Source: Nocardioides sp. JS614
GTDB lineage: Bacteria > Actinomycetota > Actinomycetes > Propionibacteriales > Nocardioidaceae
DNA: 64,000 bases
NCBI RefSeq assembly: GCF_000015265.1
Contig: NC_008699.1
Coordinates: 2,232,001 to 2,296,000, forward strand
Direction: 5' to 3'
In this document: positions 32,672 through 40,863 of the stretch, piece by piece
How positions within the stretch are numbered: position 1 is the stretch's first letter
How the letters are laid out: every line of letters starts with the position of its first letter
Position numbers and translations under genes: made by a program
The notes under the pieces: model-generated
What the model was told of the DNA's origin: nothing
The model's input: only the letters and a program-made list of their open reading frames with translations
Databases searched by the model: none

Positions 32672-35194
32672 GTGATCGACGAGGTGAAGGGCGCCGGCCG
32701 GACCGCGCGGAACGGAATCCAGGTGCGGGGCGCGCGTGTGCACAACCTCAAGGACGTGTCGGTCGATGTTCCCTTGGACGGCTTGGTCGCGATCGCGGGG
32801 GTTTCGGGTTCGGGGAAGTCGTCGCTGGCGATGGGGGTGCTGTATGCCGAGGGGTCGCGCCGCTACGTCGAGGCGTTGTCGACCTACACGCGGCGACGGA
32901 TGGCGCACGCCACCCGCGCGCAGGTCGACGAGGTGCGGCACGTGCCGGCGGCGCTGGCATTGCGACAGCGTCCGGCCGTGCCGGGGGTCCGTTCGACCTT
33001 CGGGACGTCCACGGAGCTGTTGAACGTGTTGCGGGTGATGTTCTCTCGTCTTGGCGCGCACCTGTGCCCCAACGGTCACCGGCTGGCACCGACGATCGAC
33101 GTGGCGGCGGACAAGGATCTGGTCTGTCCCGAGTGTGGCGCGCAGTTCTCCCCGCCTGGCGCCGAGTCTTTCGCGTTCAACTCCGGCGGCGCCTGCCCGG
33201 TCTGCCAGGGCACCGGCACGGTCCGCGACGTCGACGATGCCGCGCTCGTCCCCGACGAGTCCAGGTCCATCGCGGACGGTGCGGTCGCACCGTGGGGCAT
33301 GTTCGGGCTGACGGTGATGCCGCAGGTCGTCGCCGAGCTGGGGGTCCGCACGGGGGTCCCGTACGCCGACCTCACCGACGCCGAGCGGGAGATCGTGCTC
33401 GACGGCCCGCAGGTGAAGAAGCACATCAGGGTGCCATCGAGGAACGGGAAGCTGTTCGACCTGGACTTCACCTACCGCAACGCCCGGCTGGCGGTGCGAG
33501 AGGCGATGAACAACGCCACCAGCGAGAAGGGCCTGGCTCGCGTGGCCCGGTTCATCACCGCCCACACTTGCCACGCCTGCGGCGGCACCCGCCTCTCCGA
33601 GGAGGCACGCGGCACCCAGGTCGCCGGCATCGACCTCGCCGAGGCAACCGCCTTGACCCTGGACGAGGCGGTCGCCTGGGTGCCCTCGGTGACCGACACC
33701 CTGCCCGCGGACATGCATCCGATGGCCCGGATGCTCATCATCCAGTTCGAGGCGATGGCCCGGCGGCTGACCGAGCTCGGGCTGGGCTACCTGAGCCTGG
33801 ACCGGACGGGTTCCACCCTGTCGACCGGTGAACGGCAACGCGTCCAGCTCGCGCGAGCGGTCCGCAACGACACCACCGGGGTGCTCTATGTCCTCGACGA
33901 GCCTTCCATCGGCCTGCACCCGGCGAATGTGGAGGGGCTCGTGGCAGTGATGCGGGATCTCCTCGACAACGGGAACTCCGTTGTCGTGGTCGACCACGAC
34001 GTGCAGGTCCTGCGTGAGGCGGACTGGATGATCGAGCTCGGCCCCGGCTCCGGCGCAGACGGCGGGACAGTCCTCACCCAGGGCACCATCGCGCAGGTTG
34101 CCGCCGATCCCTCGTCGCTGATCGGCCCGTTCCTCACCGGCGGTGTGGACGTCGTCCGTCGTCTTCGTACGCCGCTCGAGACATCGGAGGACCGTGGTGT
34201 GATCCGGCTGGTGACCTCGCGGCTGCACACCGTGCAGGCCCTGGACGTCACCATCCCCCAGGGTCGACTGACCGCGGTGACCGGGATGTCGGGGTCGGGC
34301 AAGACCACGCTCGTGCTCGACAGCCTGGTCCCTGCGTTGCGGGCCACCGCCGACAACACCCCGCTGCCCGACCATGTGGTCTCCGTCGACACCGCAGGGG
34401 TGTCGAGGGTCGACGTGGTCGACGCCTCTCCGATCGGCGTGAACGTCCGCTCCACCGTCGCGACGTACTCGGGGATCCTCGACGAGCTGCGCCGAGCGTA
34501 CGCAGCCAGTGATGCCGCGAAGGACCGCGGACTGACCGCGGCCGACTTCTCCTACAACACCGGGTCGCTGCGCTGTCCGCGCTGCGAAGGCACCGGCCAA
34601 GTCGTCCTGGACGTGCAGTTCCTGCCCGACGTCGACATCCCCTGTCCCGACTGCGGAGGCGCCCGCTACTCACCCAGCAGCAACGACATCCTCCTCGACA
34701 CCGAGGACGGTACGCAGTCGCTTCCCGGGCTGCTCGCCCTCACCGTCCGGCAGGCTCATGAAGTGCTCGACGGGCTGCCGAAGGTGCGTCGCAAGCTGCA
34801 GACCCTCATCGACCTCGGACTCGGCTACCTCACCCTCGGCGAAGGCACCCCGGCCCTCTCCGGCGGGGAGGCGCAACGGCTCAAGCTCGCCTCCGAGCTC
34901 GGCCGCGACCAGTCCGGCACGCTGTTCGTTCTCGACGAGCCGTCCGTGGGCCTGCACCCCCTCGACACCCAGGTCCTGATCGGGGTGCTCGACCGGCTCC
35001 TGGCCAAGGGGGCCACGATCGTCCTCGTCGAGCACGACCTCGAATTGATCGCCAACGCCGACCACGTCATCGACATGGGCCCCGGCGGTGGGACAGCCGG
35101 CGGTCGCATCATCGCCAGCGGCACTCCCGAGCACATCGCCGCCTCCACGGACAGCATCACCGGCCGGTACCTCCGGGTCGGACCCTGTCGGTGA
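32672..35194 (+). CDS. UvrA-like ABC ATPase (short UvrA / DrrC type)
   Basis: An 840-residue tandem ABC ATPase related to UvrA but shorter than the repair protein (about 950). Domain 1 has Walker A VSGSGKSSLAMGVLYAEG and signature LSTGERQRVQLARAV; domain 2 has MSGSGKTTLVLDSL and LSGGEAQRLKLASELG with Walker B LFVLDEPSVGLHPLD. Zinc fingers appear as CPECGAQF, CHACGGTRL and CPRCEGTG with CPDCGGARY. The GTG at 32672 with AAGGGG upstream is favoured; an in-frame start at 32465 lies over the antitoxin relics. Short UvrA paralogues in actinobacteria are linked to resistance to DNA-binding drugs rather than general excision repair. Confidence 0.88.
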   Translation: MIDEVKGAGRTARNGIQVRGARVHNLKDVSVDVPLDGLVAIAGVSGSGKSSLAMGVLYAEGSRRYVEALSTYTRRRMAHATRAQVDEVRHVPAALALRQRPAVPGVRSTFGTSTELLNVLRVMFSRLGAHLCPNGHRLAPTIDVAADKDLVCPECGAQFSPPGAESFAFNSGGACPVCQGTGTVRDVDDAALVPDESRSIADGAVAPWGMFGLTVMPQVVAELGVRTGVPYADLTDAEREIVLDGPQVKKHIRVPSRNGKLFDLDFTYRNARLAVREAMNNATSEKGLARVARFITAHTCHACGGTRLSEEARGTQVAGIDLAEATALTLDEAVAWVPSVTDTLPADMHPMARMLIIQFEAMARRLTELGLGYLSLDRTGSTLSTGERQRVQLARAVRNDTTGVLYVLDEPSIGLHPANVEGLVAVMRDLLDNGNSVVVVDHDVQVLREADWMIELGPGSGADGGTVLTQGTIAQVAADPSSLIGPFLTGGVDVVRRLRTPLETSEDRGVIRLVTSRLHTVQALDVTIPQGRLTAVTGMSGSGKTTLVLDSLVPALRATADNTPLPDHVVSVDTAGVSRVDVVDASPIGVNVRSTVATYSGILDELRRAYAASDAAKDRGLTAADFSYNTGSLRCPRCEGTGQVVLDVQFLPDVDIPCPDCGGARYSPSSNDILLDTEDGTQSLPGLLALTVRQAHEVLDGLPKVRRKLQTLIDLGLGYLTLGEGTPALSGGEAQRLKLASELGRDQSGTLFVLDEPSVGLHPLDTQVLIGVLDRLLAKGATIVLVEHDLELIANADHVIDMGPGGGTAGGRIIASGTPEHIAASTDSITGRYLRVGPCR

Positions 35195-35363
35195 ATGTCG
35201 CCGTTCGGGTGACATCCACGGTCTGGCGACACGCCGTGTCAGCCGACCAGCCGAGCATGACCGTAGGTCGGACCTCCCATCCGGACCATCCACACTCGCC
35301 TCGGTTGCGGAATCCACGGCACGGTCGAAGAATGGTCGGCATCCAACCGGAGGGAGCTCTCTC

Positions 35364-36464
35364 ATGACCGTCACCGCTGCCGTTTCCCGTGAGAAGGGCG
35401 CGCCGCTCGTCGTCGAGGAGCTGGAGCTGGATGCGCCACGCTCCACCGAGGTGCGCGTGCGAATGGTGGGTTCCGGGATCTGCCACACCGACGCTGTTGC
35501 CCGGGACCGCATCTACCCGGTGCCCGAGCCGTCGGTCTTCGGACACGAGGGGTCTGGCGTCGTCGAGGAGGTCGGCTCCGATGTGCGTGGCGTGCAGGTG
35601 GGGGACCACGTCGTGCTGGGCCCGTCGTACTGCGGCAAGTGCACCTTCTGCCGAAGCGGTGAGCCGATGTACTGCGAGAACGGCTTCCCCGAGCTGTTCG
35701 GTTGTCGTCGGCACGATGGGACCACGGCCTTCAGCAAGGATGGCGAGATGGTCGGCTCCCACTTTTTCGGGCAGTCGTCGTTCGCGACCCACGCCAACGT
35801 CACCGAGAACAGCGTCATCGTCGTCGACAAGGACGCCCCGCTGGAGCTGCTCGGCCCACTGGGATGCGGGCTCAACACCGGTGCGGGGGCCGTGCTCAAC
35901 GAGATGCGGCCGGCGGCCGGGTCCTCGATTGTCGTCTTCGGTACCGGAGCGGTCGGCTTCGCCGCGCTCATGGCGGCAGCCGCGGTGTCGTGCTCCACGA
36001 TCATCGGCGTCGACATCCACGACTCCCGTCTGGAGCTGGCCCGGGAGCTGGGCGCGACGCACACCATCAACTCCTCGTCCCAGGACCTGCATGCCGAGCT
36101 GGAGAAGATCACCGGCGGGCGGGGCGTGAACTACGCACTGGACACCACCGCGAGGTCAAGCGTGGTTCGGGACGCTGCCGATGCGCTCGGCAAGCGGGGT
36201 GTGCTCATCGCGGTCGGCGCGGCCGCGCCCGGCGATGAGGTCAGCTTCGAGGTCGGCAACTCTCTGGTCAAGGGCTGGACCTTCAAGACCGTGATCGAGG
36301 GGTCGGCAGTGCCGCAGGTGTTCATCCCGCGCCTGGTCGACCTGTGGAAGCAGGGCAAGTTCCCCTTCGACAAGCTGGTGAAGACCTACTCCCTGCATGA
36401 CATCAACACCGGCTTCGAGGACTCCGCCTCCGGGGCCGTCATCAAGCCCGTGGTTGCCTACTGA
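35364..36464 (+). CDS. Zinc-dependent alcohol dehydrogenase, aryl/benzyl-alcohol type
   Basis: A 366-residue medium-chain NAD(P)-dependent ADH. Catalytic zinc residues lie in GSGICHTDAVARD and GHEGSGVVEEVG. Structural zinc cysteines are in CGKCTFCRSGEPMYC (about residues 92-106). The coenzyme fold is VVFGTGAVGFAALMAAA near 195. The family includes aryl-alcohol and class III-like dehydrogenases (AreB, XylB), so an aromatic or allylic alcohol is a fair guess. An AGGGAG site precedes the ATG. It stands alone with no obvious pathway partner nearby. Confidence 0.87.
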   Translation: MTVTAAVSREKGAPLVVEELELDAPRSTEVRVRMVGSGICHTDAVARDRIYPVPEPSVFGHEGSGVVEEVGSDVRGVQVGDHVVLGPSYCGKCTFCRSGEPMYCENGFPELFGCRRHDGTTAFSKDGEMVGSHFFGQSSFATHANVTENSVIVVDKDAPLELLGPLGCGLNTGAGAVLNEMRPAAGSSIVVFGTGAVGFAALMAAAAVSCSTIIGVDIHDSRLELARELGATHTINSSSQDLHAELEKITGGRGVNYALDTTARSSVVRDAADALGKRGVLIAVGAAAPGDEVSFEVGNSLVKGWTFKTVIEGSAVPQVFIPRLVDLWKQGKFPFDKLVKTYSLHDINTGFEDSASGAVIKPVVAY

Positions 36465-36595
36465 CAACGGTCTCGATCGAGATGGCCTGATCTGCACTGC
36501 GATCCCGCTGCAGCCGTCCGCCGCGCCGACTCGAGCCATCTGTTGCTCCGCAGTCAGCGGGAGCCGGGCACTCTTGCTCGCACACGACAGGGAGC

Positions 36596-36862
36596 GTGCC
36601 GTCGCCGTTCGGCGCCCTGACCCTCAAGGCAGCCGCCTATCAAACCGACTCCCGCGACAAGGAGCGCCACCTGCAGGACGCCGCGCTTCTGCTGGCGGCG
36701 ATCGAAGACCCCTACGCGCTATGCGAGCAGTTCGCGGGATCGGACAAGTCTCGGCTGGCGGCTATCGCGGCGGCATTGCACGACGGCGCCCCGGCTTGGC
36801 GGGCGTTGCCGGCGGACCGGCAGGTCGACGGACGGGTAGCCCTTCGAATCCTCGCGGCCTGA
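36596..36862 (+). pseudogene. C-terminal fragment of nucleotidyltransferase, AbiEii-like
   Basis: An 88-codon frame beginning at a GTG reads PSPFGALTLKAAAYQTDSRD, KERHLQDAALLLAAIEDPYA and SRLAAIAAALHDG. This is like the C-terminal third of AbiEii/AbiGii-type nucleotidyltransferases or related antitoxin partners. The catalytic N-terminal GSxxLxxxxxR part is absent. The 545-bp gap around it (36465-37009) has no other gene. It is treated as a remnant. Confidence 0.45.
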
Positions 36863-37009
36863 TCTGCGCTCCACCCACCATCAGTGGCGGCGGTGTGACG
36901 CGCTTAGTGCGCCGCGCCGGAGGAGGGGACACGATGCCGGCCGCAAGCCGTTGACGCCCTGGTCGGTCCGGGAGAACACTGACCGGAAGCGAGCGCGAAG
37001 GGGAGTCCG

Positions 37010-37612
37010 ATGACGTGGAACCTGGCCGGCAGCTACAGCGAGACCTGCTCCTGCGAGCTCATGTGCCCCTGCAACATGTCTTTCGACCACGGGGCCACCT
37101 ACGACTTCTGCCGCGTGACGCTGGCCTTCAACGTCCATGAGGGCTCGGTGGAAGGCACCGACATCGCCGGGCGGAAGGTCGTGCTGATCGCAGACACCCC
37201 GAAGGTCATGACGGACGGCAACTGGCGCGTGGGCGTGTTCGTCGACGACGGAGCGTCGGAGGAGCAGTTCGACAAGCTGGTCCAGGTCTTCGGCGGCCAG
37301 CTGGGTGGCCCGATGGCGGGACTCGCACCGCTGATCGGGGAGATGCTCGGCGTGCAGCGCGCGGCCATCGACATCGAGGACGACGGCCTGCTGCACAGCG
37401 TCCGGGTCGGTGACGAGATCGACTTCCAGATCCAGGACATCGTCCCGTTCGGCGTTGAGACTGGTGAGCCGGTGAGGTTCGCGGGGATGTTCCACCCGGT
37501 GGGGTCGGATCTGGTGATGGCTGAGGCGAAGCGCACCAGGATCAACGCCTTCGGCATCACCTACGAAGGAAAGACGGGGTTGTCGAAGTCGAGCTTCACC
37601 TGGGCCGCTTGA
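37010..37612 (+). CDS. DUF1326 domain protein
   Basis: A 200-residue protein with the DUF1326 signature: ETCSCELMCPCNMSFDHG near the N-terminus, GDEIDFQIQDIVPFGVETGE, and a late SSFTWAA end. The N-terminal CxCxxxCxC cysteines could bind metal. It forms a two-gene unit with the DUF2182 membrane protein 5 bp downstream, a pairing widely seen in bacteria. The biochemical function is not established. A GAAGGGGAG site precedes the ATG. Confidence 0.85.
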   Translation: MTWNLAGSYSETCSCELMCPCNMSFDHGATYDFCRVTLAFNVHEGSVEGTDIAGRKVVLIADTPKVMTDGNWRVGVFVDDGASEEQFDKLVQVFGGQLGGPMAGLAPLIGEMLGVQRAAIDIEDDGLLHSVRVGDEIDFQIQDIVPFGVETGEPVRFAGMFHPVGSDLVMAEAKRTRINAFGITYEGKTGLSKSSFTWAA

Positions 37613-37616
37613 GCCC

Positions 37617-38432
37617 ATGACCGAGGCAGAGTCGATCACCGGCTCGGGCCTTGGACCGGCATACGCTGCGTCGCGTGCCCATGTCGGGATCGTTGCTGTG
37701 CTCGTCGCGCTGGCCGGGGTCGGCTGGTGGTGGACGGCCGACGAGATGCGCGGCATGGATCAAGGGCCCTGGACCGCCCTGGGTACCTTCGGCTGGTTCA
37801 TGGGCGTATGGGTGGTGATGATGGCGGCCATGATGTTCCCGTCGGTCGCCCCGACCGTCGCCCTGTACGCACGGATGAGCAGGTCGTCCACCCGACCCGT
37901 CGTGTTCACCACCGGCTACCTGGCCGCGTGGGCGGGCGCGGGAGTGATCGCATTCGTGGGTGGGTTGGCCACGGCGAACGCGGTGCATGGTGCGCTCGGA
38001 TGGGATTCCGCAGGCCAGAGGATTGCCGGGGGCACCTTGCTGGTTGCTGCCGCCTACGAGCTCACGCCTCTCAAGGACGTCTGCCTGGGCAAGTGCCGCA
38101 GCCCGCTCGGGACACTGCTCGGGTCCTGGCGCGACGGGTGGGCCGGTGCCTTCCGGATGGGGTTGGGCAACGGCGCCTGGTGCGTCGGTTGCTGCTGGGC
38201 GCTGATGGTTTCGCTGTTCGCCCTCGGCGTGATGAGCGTGACATGGATGGCAGTGGTCGCCGGTCTGATCGCGGTCGAGAAGCTGATGCCGTGGCGTCGC
38301 GTGGCGACGTACGCGACGACGACTGTGCTGATCGTGCTCGGCCTCTTCATGACGTTCGCCCCTGACGCGCTGCCCGGCCTCACCGTCCCGGGCCACAGCC
38401 CCATGCCTTCGATGTCGTCCATGCGCTCCTGA
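37617..38432 (+). CDS. DUF2182 membrane protein
   Basis: A 271-residue integral membrane protein with about 7 segments. DUF2182 hallmarks are FMGVWVVMMAAMMFPSVAPT, YLAAWAGAGVIAF, LTPLKDVCLGKCRSPLG and LGNGAWCVGCCWALM. The Met-rich segment and Cys-rich loops suggest metal binding. It is co-transcribed with the DUF1326 gene and probably works with it at the membrane. Confidence 0.85.
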   Translation: MTEAESITGSGLGPAYAASRAHVGIVAVLVALAGVGWWWTADEMRGMDQGPWTALGTFGWFMGVWVVMMAAMMFPSVAPTVALYARMSRSSTRPVVFTTGYLAAWAGAGVIAFVGGLATANAVHGALGWDSAGQRIAGGTLLVAAAYELTPLKDVCLGKCRSPLGTLLGSWRDGWAGAFRMGLGNGAWCVGCCWALMVSLFALGVMSVTWMAVVAGLIAVEKLMPWRRVATYATTTVLIVLGLFMTFAPDALPGLTVPGHSPMPSMSSMRS

Positions 38433-39012
38433 AGCGACCCCCCGCGGCGGATTGCCGCACCTGAAGCGACCTTCTGTACCACGCTTGTAACGAGCGCGGC
38501 TCCCGATCGTCCGCCGCGACAGAGGATCGTCTGGCTCGGGACCGGGATCGCTGACGGGATCTGCCGGGATCGTTCGGGCCGCAACAGACCATCTCGCAGC
38601 AGCCCAGTCGGTTCTGCGCGGACGCACTTCGGAGAAGACCCATGCCCGGCTGGTGGCTGAGGTCGACGCCGAACGAGGGCATCGACTGGAAGATCTCTCT
38701 CGGTCGACCCACCGTCAAGGCCACCAACACGCCACCACCCTGTGGCGGATGGAACGGCCCGGTGGCCTCACTGGGGGAGCCGGGGGCGTGGCAGCCGCTC
38801 CGAGCGACGCCAGATGGCACAGGGCGCAACGTCGCGACGCGGTCCTCTGGAGCCGCTACACGTCTTGGTCATCTTCGCCGGCACCACGCTCGCTCTTGGA
38901 GTCCTCGCTGGCATTCCGCGAGACGCGGCTGCCGCGCACATCCTCGTCGCCGTCGCCAACCTCACCCGCTGGTGTTCGAGTACGAGACCGACGTTCCGCG
39001 GTTTACCGAACT
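38433..39012 (+). other. 580-bp gap with decayed coding signal, no intact gene
   Basis: No complete gene is seen. Three plus-strand frames each carry short protein-like stretches, for instance ARLVAEVDAERGHRLEDLS (from 38646), the hydrophobic LHVLVIFAGTTLALGVLAG (from about 38857) and HPLVFEYETDVPRFTELQVS (to about 39022). This looks like one gene broken by several frameshifts. The family is not recognised. Confidence 0.35.
38475..38492 (+). repeat. Copy 1 of an 18-bp repeat flanking the nickel permease/IS110 segment
   Basis: TGTACCACGCTTGTAACG here and TGTACCACGCGTGTAACG at 42245-42262 differ at one base, and similarity runs on with small gaps into AGCG. Both can form small hairpins (CGCT/AGCG here, CGCGT/ACGCG there). 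The two copies are 3,770 bp apart in the same orientation. Confidence 0.45.
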
Positions 39013-40068
39013 TCAGGTGTCCGACTCCATGAGCGTCCGTGACCGTCTGGCGTTGATCGTCAGAAGGCCCACCGTCCAAACGATGACGAAGACGGCGACG
39101 ATGCCGAACCCCACGTAGTCGAGATTGAGGGCTGTCGATCCCGAAAGCCAGCTGATGCTGAACTCCTCAGCCACCAGCTGCACTAGCAGGATCGTTCCTA
39201 TGGTAAGTGCGATAAGCACCGACAGCAGCGTGATGACGGCGTTGTACGTGATCCGACGCTTCGGGTCGTCCGAGGACCACTCGTACGCACGCGACATGAC
39301 GATGCCGTCGGTGCTGTCGCCGATCACCATGCCGGCGGTGAACAACACGGGCAGGACCATCACCGCGTACCACGGAAGCGCGTACGCCGCCGTTCCACCG
39401 GCAAGGACCAGAAGCGCGACCTGGGTAGCTGTGTCGAAGCCGAGACCCATCAGCAGACCGGCAGGGTACAGGTGCCACGGCTTGTCGATCTTCTTGATGA
39501 CGCGACTGAAGAGCTTTGCCAGGATGCCGCGGCTGTGGAGGTGGTGCTCGAGACGATGTTCGTCGAATGTTCCCGCTTTGATGTGACGCCGGGCGTGCAG
39601 TATGCCCGTCAGAGCGTTCATGTTCATGAGGCCGACCGCGACGAGGAAGAACCCGGCCGCAGAGGAGCCGATGACCCCCAGGGTGTGCTGCAACTGGGAG
39701 TCGGCGTCTTGCACTGGCCCGGCGACGGCCGTAACACCCAGTGCGATGACCGCGGCGAGCCCGAAGACCACGCTCGAATGGCCCAGAGCGAACCACAGGC
39801 CAGTGCTGCGAGCAGCCTTGCCGTCATTGACGAGCTTGCGGGTCGCGTTGTCGATGATCGTGATGTGATCAGCATCGAAGGCGTGGCGGGCGCCGAGCAA
39901 GAACGCGGTCACGCCTACGCCCAGGCCGAAGACACCGGCGTTGCCGATCTGGTAGGCATGCGGAAGCACCGCAAGAACGAGGGTGCCCCAGCCAACAACA
40001 TTGAGCGCCAGAGCGACGACGGCCACCAAGGTGAGTTGTCGGCGGGACTGAGACATCGCGTCATTCAC
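39013..40068 (-). CDS. Nickel/cobalt permease, NiCoT (HoxN/HupN/NixA) family
   Basis: A 351-residue membrane transporter for Ni2+ or Co2+ with about 8 helices. The family signature RHAFDADHITIIDN (HX4DH) is at about residues 62-75. GLWFALGHSSVVF and LLMGLGFDTATQVALL are the other two conserved NiCoT blocks. The GTG at 40068 has TAACAT exactly 6 nt upstream, so a leaderless start is possible; an ATG four codons later is the alternative. A Nur-type palindrome covers the promoter, which favours nickel over cobalt as substrate. It may supply urease, hydrogenase or Ni-SOD elsewhere. Confidence 0.9.
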   Translation of the reverse strand: MNDAMSQSRRQLTLVAVVALALNVVGWGTLVLAVLPHAYQIGNAGVFGLGVGVTAFLLGARHAFDADHITIIDNATRKLVNDGKAARSTGLWFALGHSSVVFGLAAVIALGVTAVAGPVQDADSQLQHTLGVIGSSAAGFFLVAVGLMNMNALTGILHARRHIKAGTFDEHRLEHHLHSRGILAKLFSRVIKKIDKPWHLYPAGLLMGLGFDTATQVALLVLAGGTAAYALPWYAVMVLPVLFTAGMVIGDSTDGIVMSRAYEWSSDDPKRRITYNAVITLLSVLIALTIGTILLVQLVAEEFSISWLSGSTALNLDYVGFGIVAVFVIVWTVGLLTINARRSRTLMESDT

Positions 40069-40078
40069 ACCACAATGT

Positions 40079-40099
40079 TATTGCAAACAGTTCGCAATA
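40079..40099. promoter_or_regulatory. Nur-box-like operator in the nickel permease promoter
   Basis: TTGCAA-ACAGT-TCGCAA (40081-40097) fits the Streptomyces Nur consensus tTGCaa-N5-ttGCAA with one deviation, inside a 21-bp near-perfect palindrome whose arms are TATTGC and GCAATA. It directly abuts the TAACAT -10 hexamer of the permease gene, so metal-loaded Nur should block transcription. Confidence 0.7.
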
Positions 40100-40165
40100 G
40101 GTGCTGAGGGGTGTCTCACGTCGCGCCCTCCTCCCGTGGCCGGCCCGGGTCGTGCACGATCCGCG

Positions 40166-40410
40166 TCACCGTTTCGCCCTCACTTGGGGTTGCACGGCGT
40201 GGATCACTAGCTGAACCACCCGGTCGACTCCGGCCTGGTCGGGAGCCGTCGCGGCCGCGCCCAGCGCATGCAGGCAGTCGTCCGCCAGCTCGCCTCATCC
40301 GAGCGCGCCGCGAGGACGAACGTGAGTGTGAGGTCGACGGCGAGGTGATCCTCGCCGCCAGGGATCTCGTTGTGGACGATCCCACTTGGGCCAGGAGCGA
40401 TCGGAGGTAC
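40166..40410 (-). pseudogene. Frameshifted remnant of unknown gene
   Basis: The frame GIVHNEIPGGEDHLAVDLTL, continuing TFVLAARSDE, passes by one frameshift near 40295 into ELADDCLHALGAAATAPDQA and GVDRVVQLVIHAVQ, then a TGA at 40166. The two halves together look like the end of a real protein, but the family is not recognised. The surrounding 40100-40566 segment has no other gene. Confidence 0.3.
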
Positions 40411-40566
40411 ATGACGCCCAGCCGCCCTATCTGATGGCTCTCAGCGACCGCCTTCGCCCCTGCCACGAAGCCGAGACCATGAGGCTAGGGGTCCTCCCTG
40501 GTCGGGACCTCGCACGGATCTCCTGCGGAATCCCGCTGGTTTCAGGGCAACAGAAAGGGCCCCTGA

Positions 40567-40857
40567 ACCTGAAAACATTCAGGTCAGCAACGCGGCGCCT
40601 TCGTTCCTTGGCGCACCGTGGTGCGCGAAGATTCGGCACGGCTTGCGCGTTGCAGTCCGCGGGCGAAGGGGCGGATGCTGAGGGGTTCGTCGTGGTCGAC
40701 CCCGGATACTCTGTGGTGCTTGCGAGCCTGTAGGTCAGCATGGTGGTGGAGGGCTTCCACGGGAACCGTGGATTGGTGCCAGCGAGCCCGAGCGTCAGAC
40801 TTTCGAATCTCCCTGCCCTCCTCACGACGGACGCCTGGATCCGATCGCGAGGAGGAG
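40567..40857 (+). ncRNA. Structured leader of IS110 element, candidate bridge RNA
   Basis: The 290 bp before the transposase contain at least three perfect hairpins: ACCTGAA-AACA-TTCAGGT (40567-40584), GCGCACC-GT-GGTGCGC (40611-40626) and TCCACGG-GAA-CCGTGGA (40756-40772). A direct repeat AGGTCAGCA occurs at 40581 and 40732. IS110-group elements encode their guide (bridge) RNA in the left-end leader, so this is the expected place. The RNA ends and loops are not determined. Confidence 0.45.
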
Positions 40858-40863
40858 ATGGCC

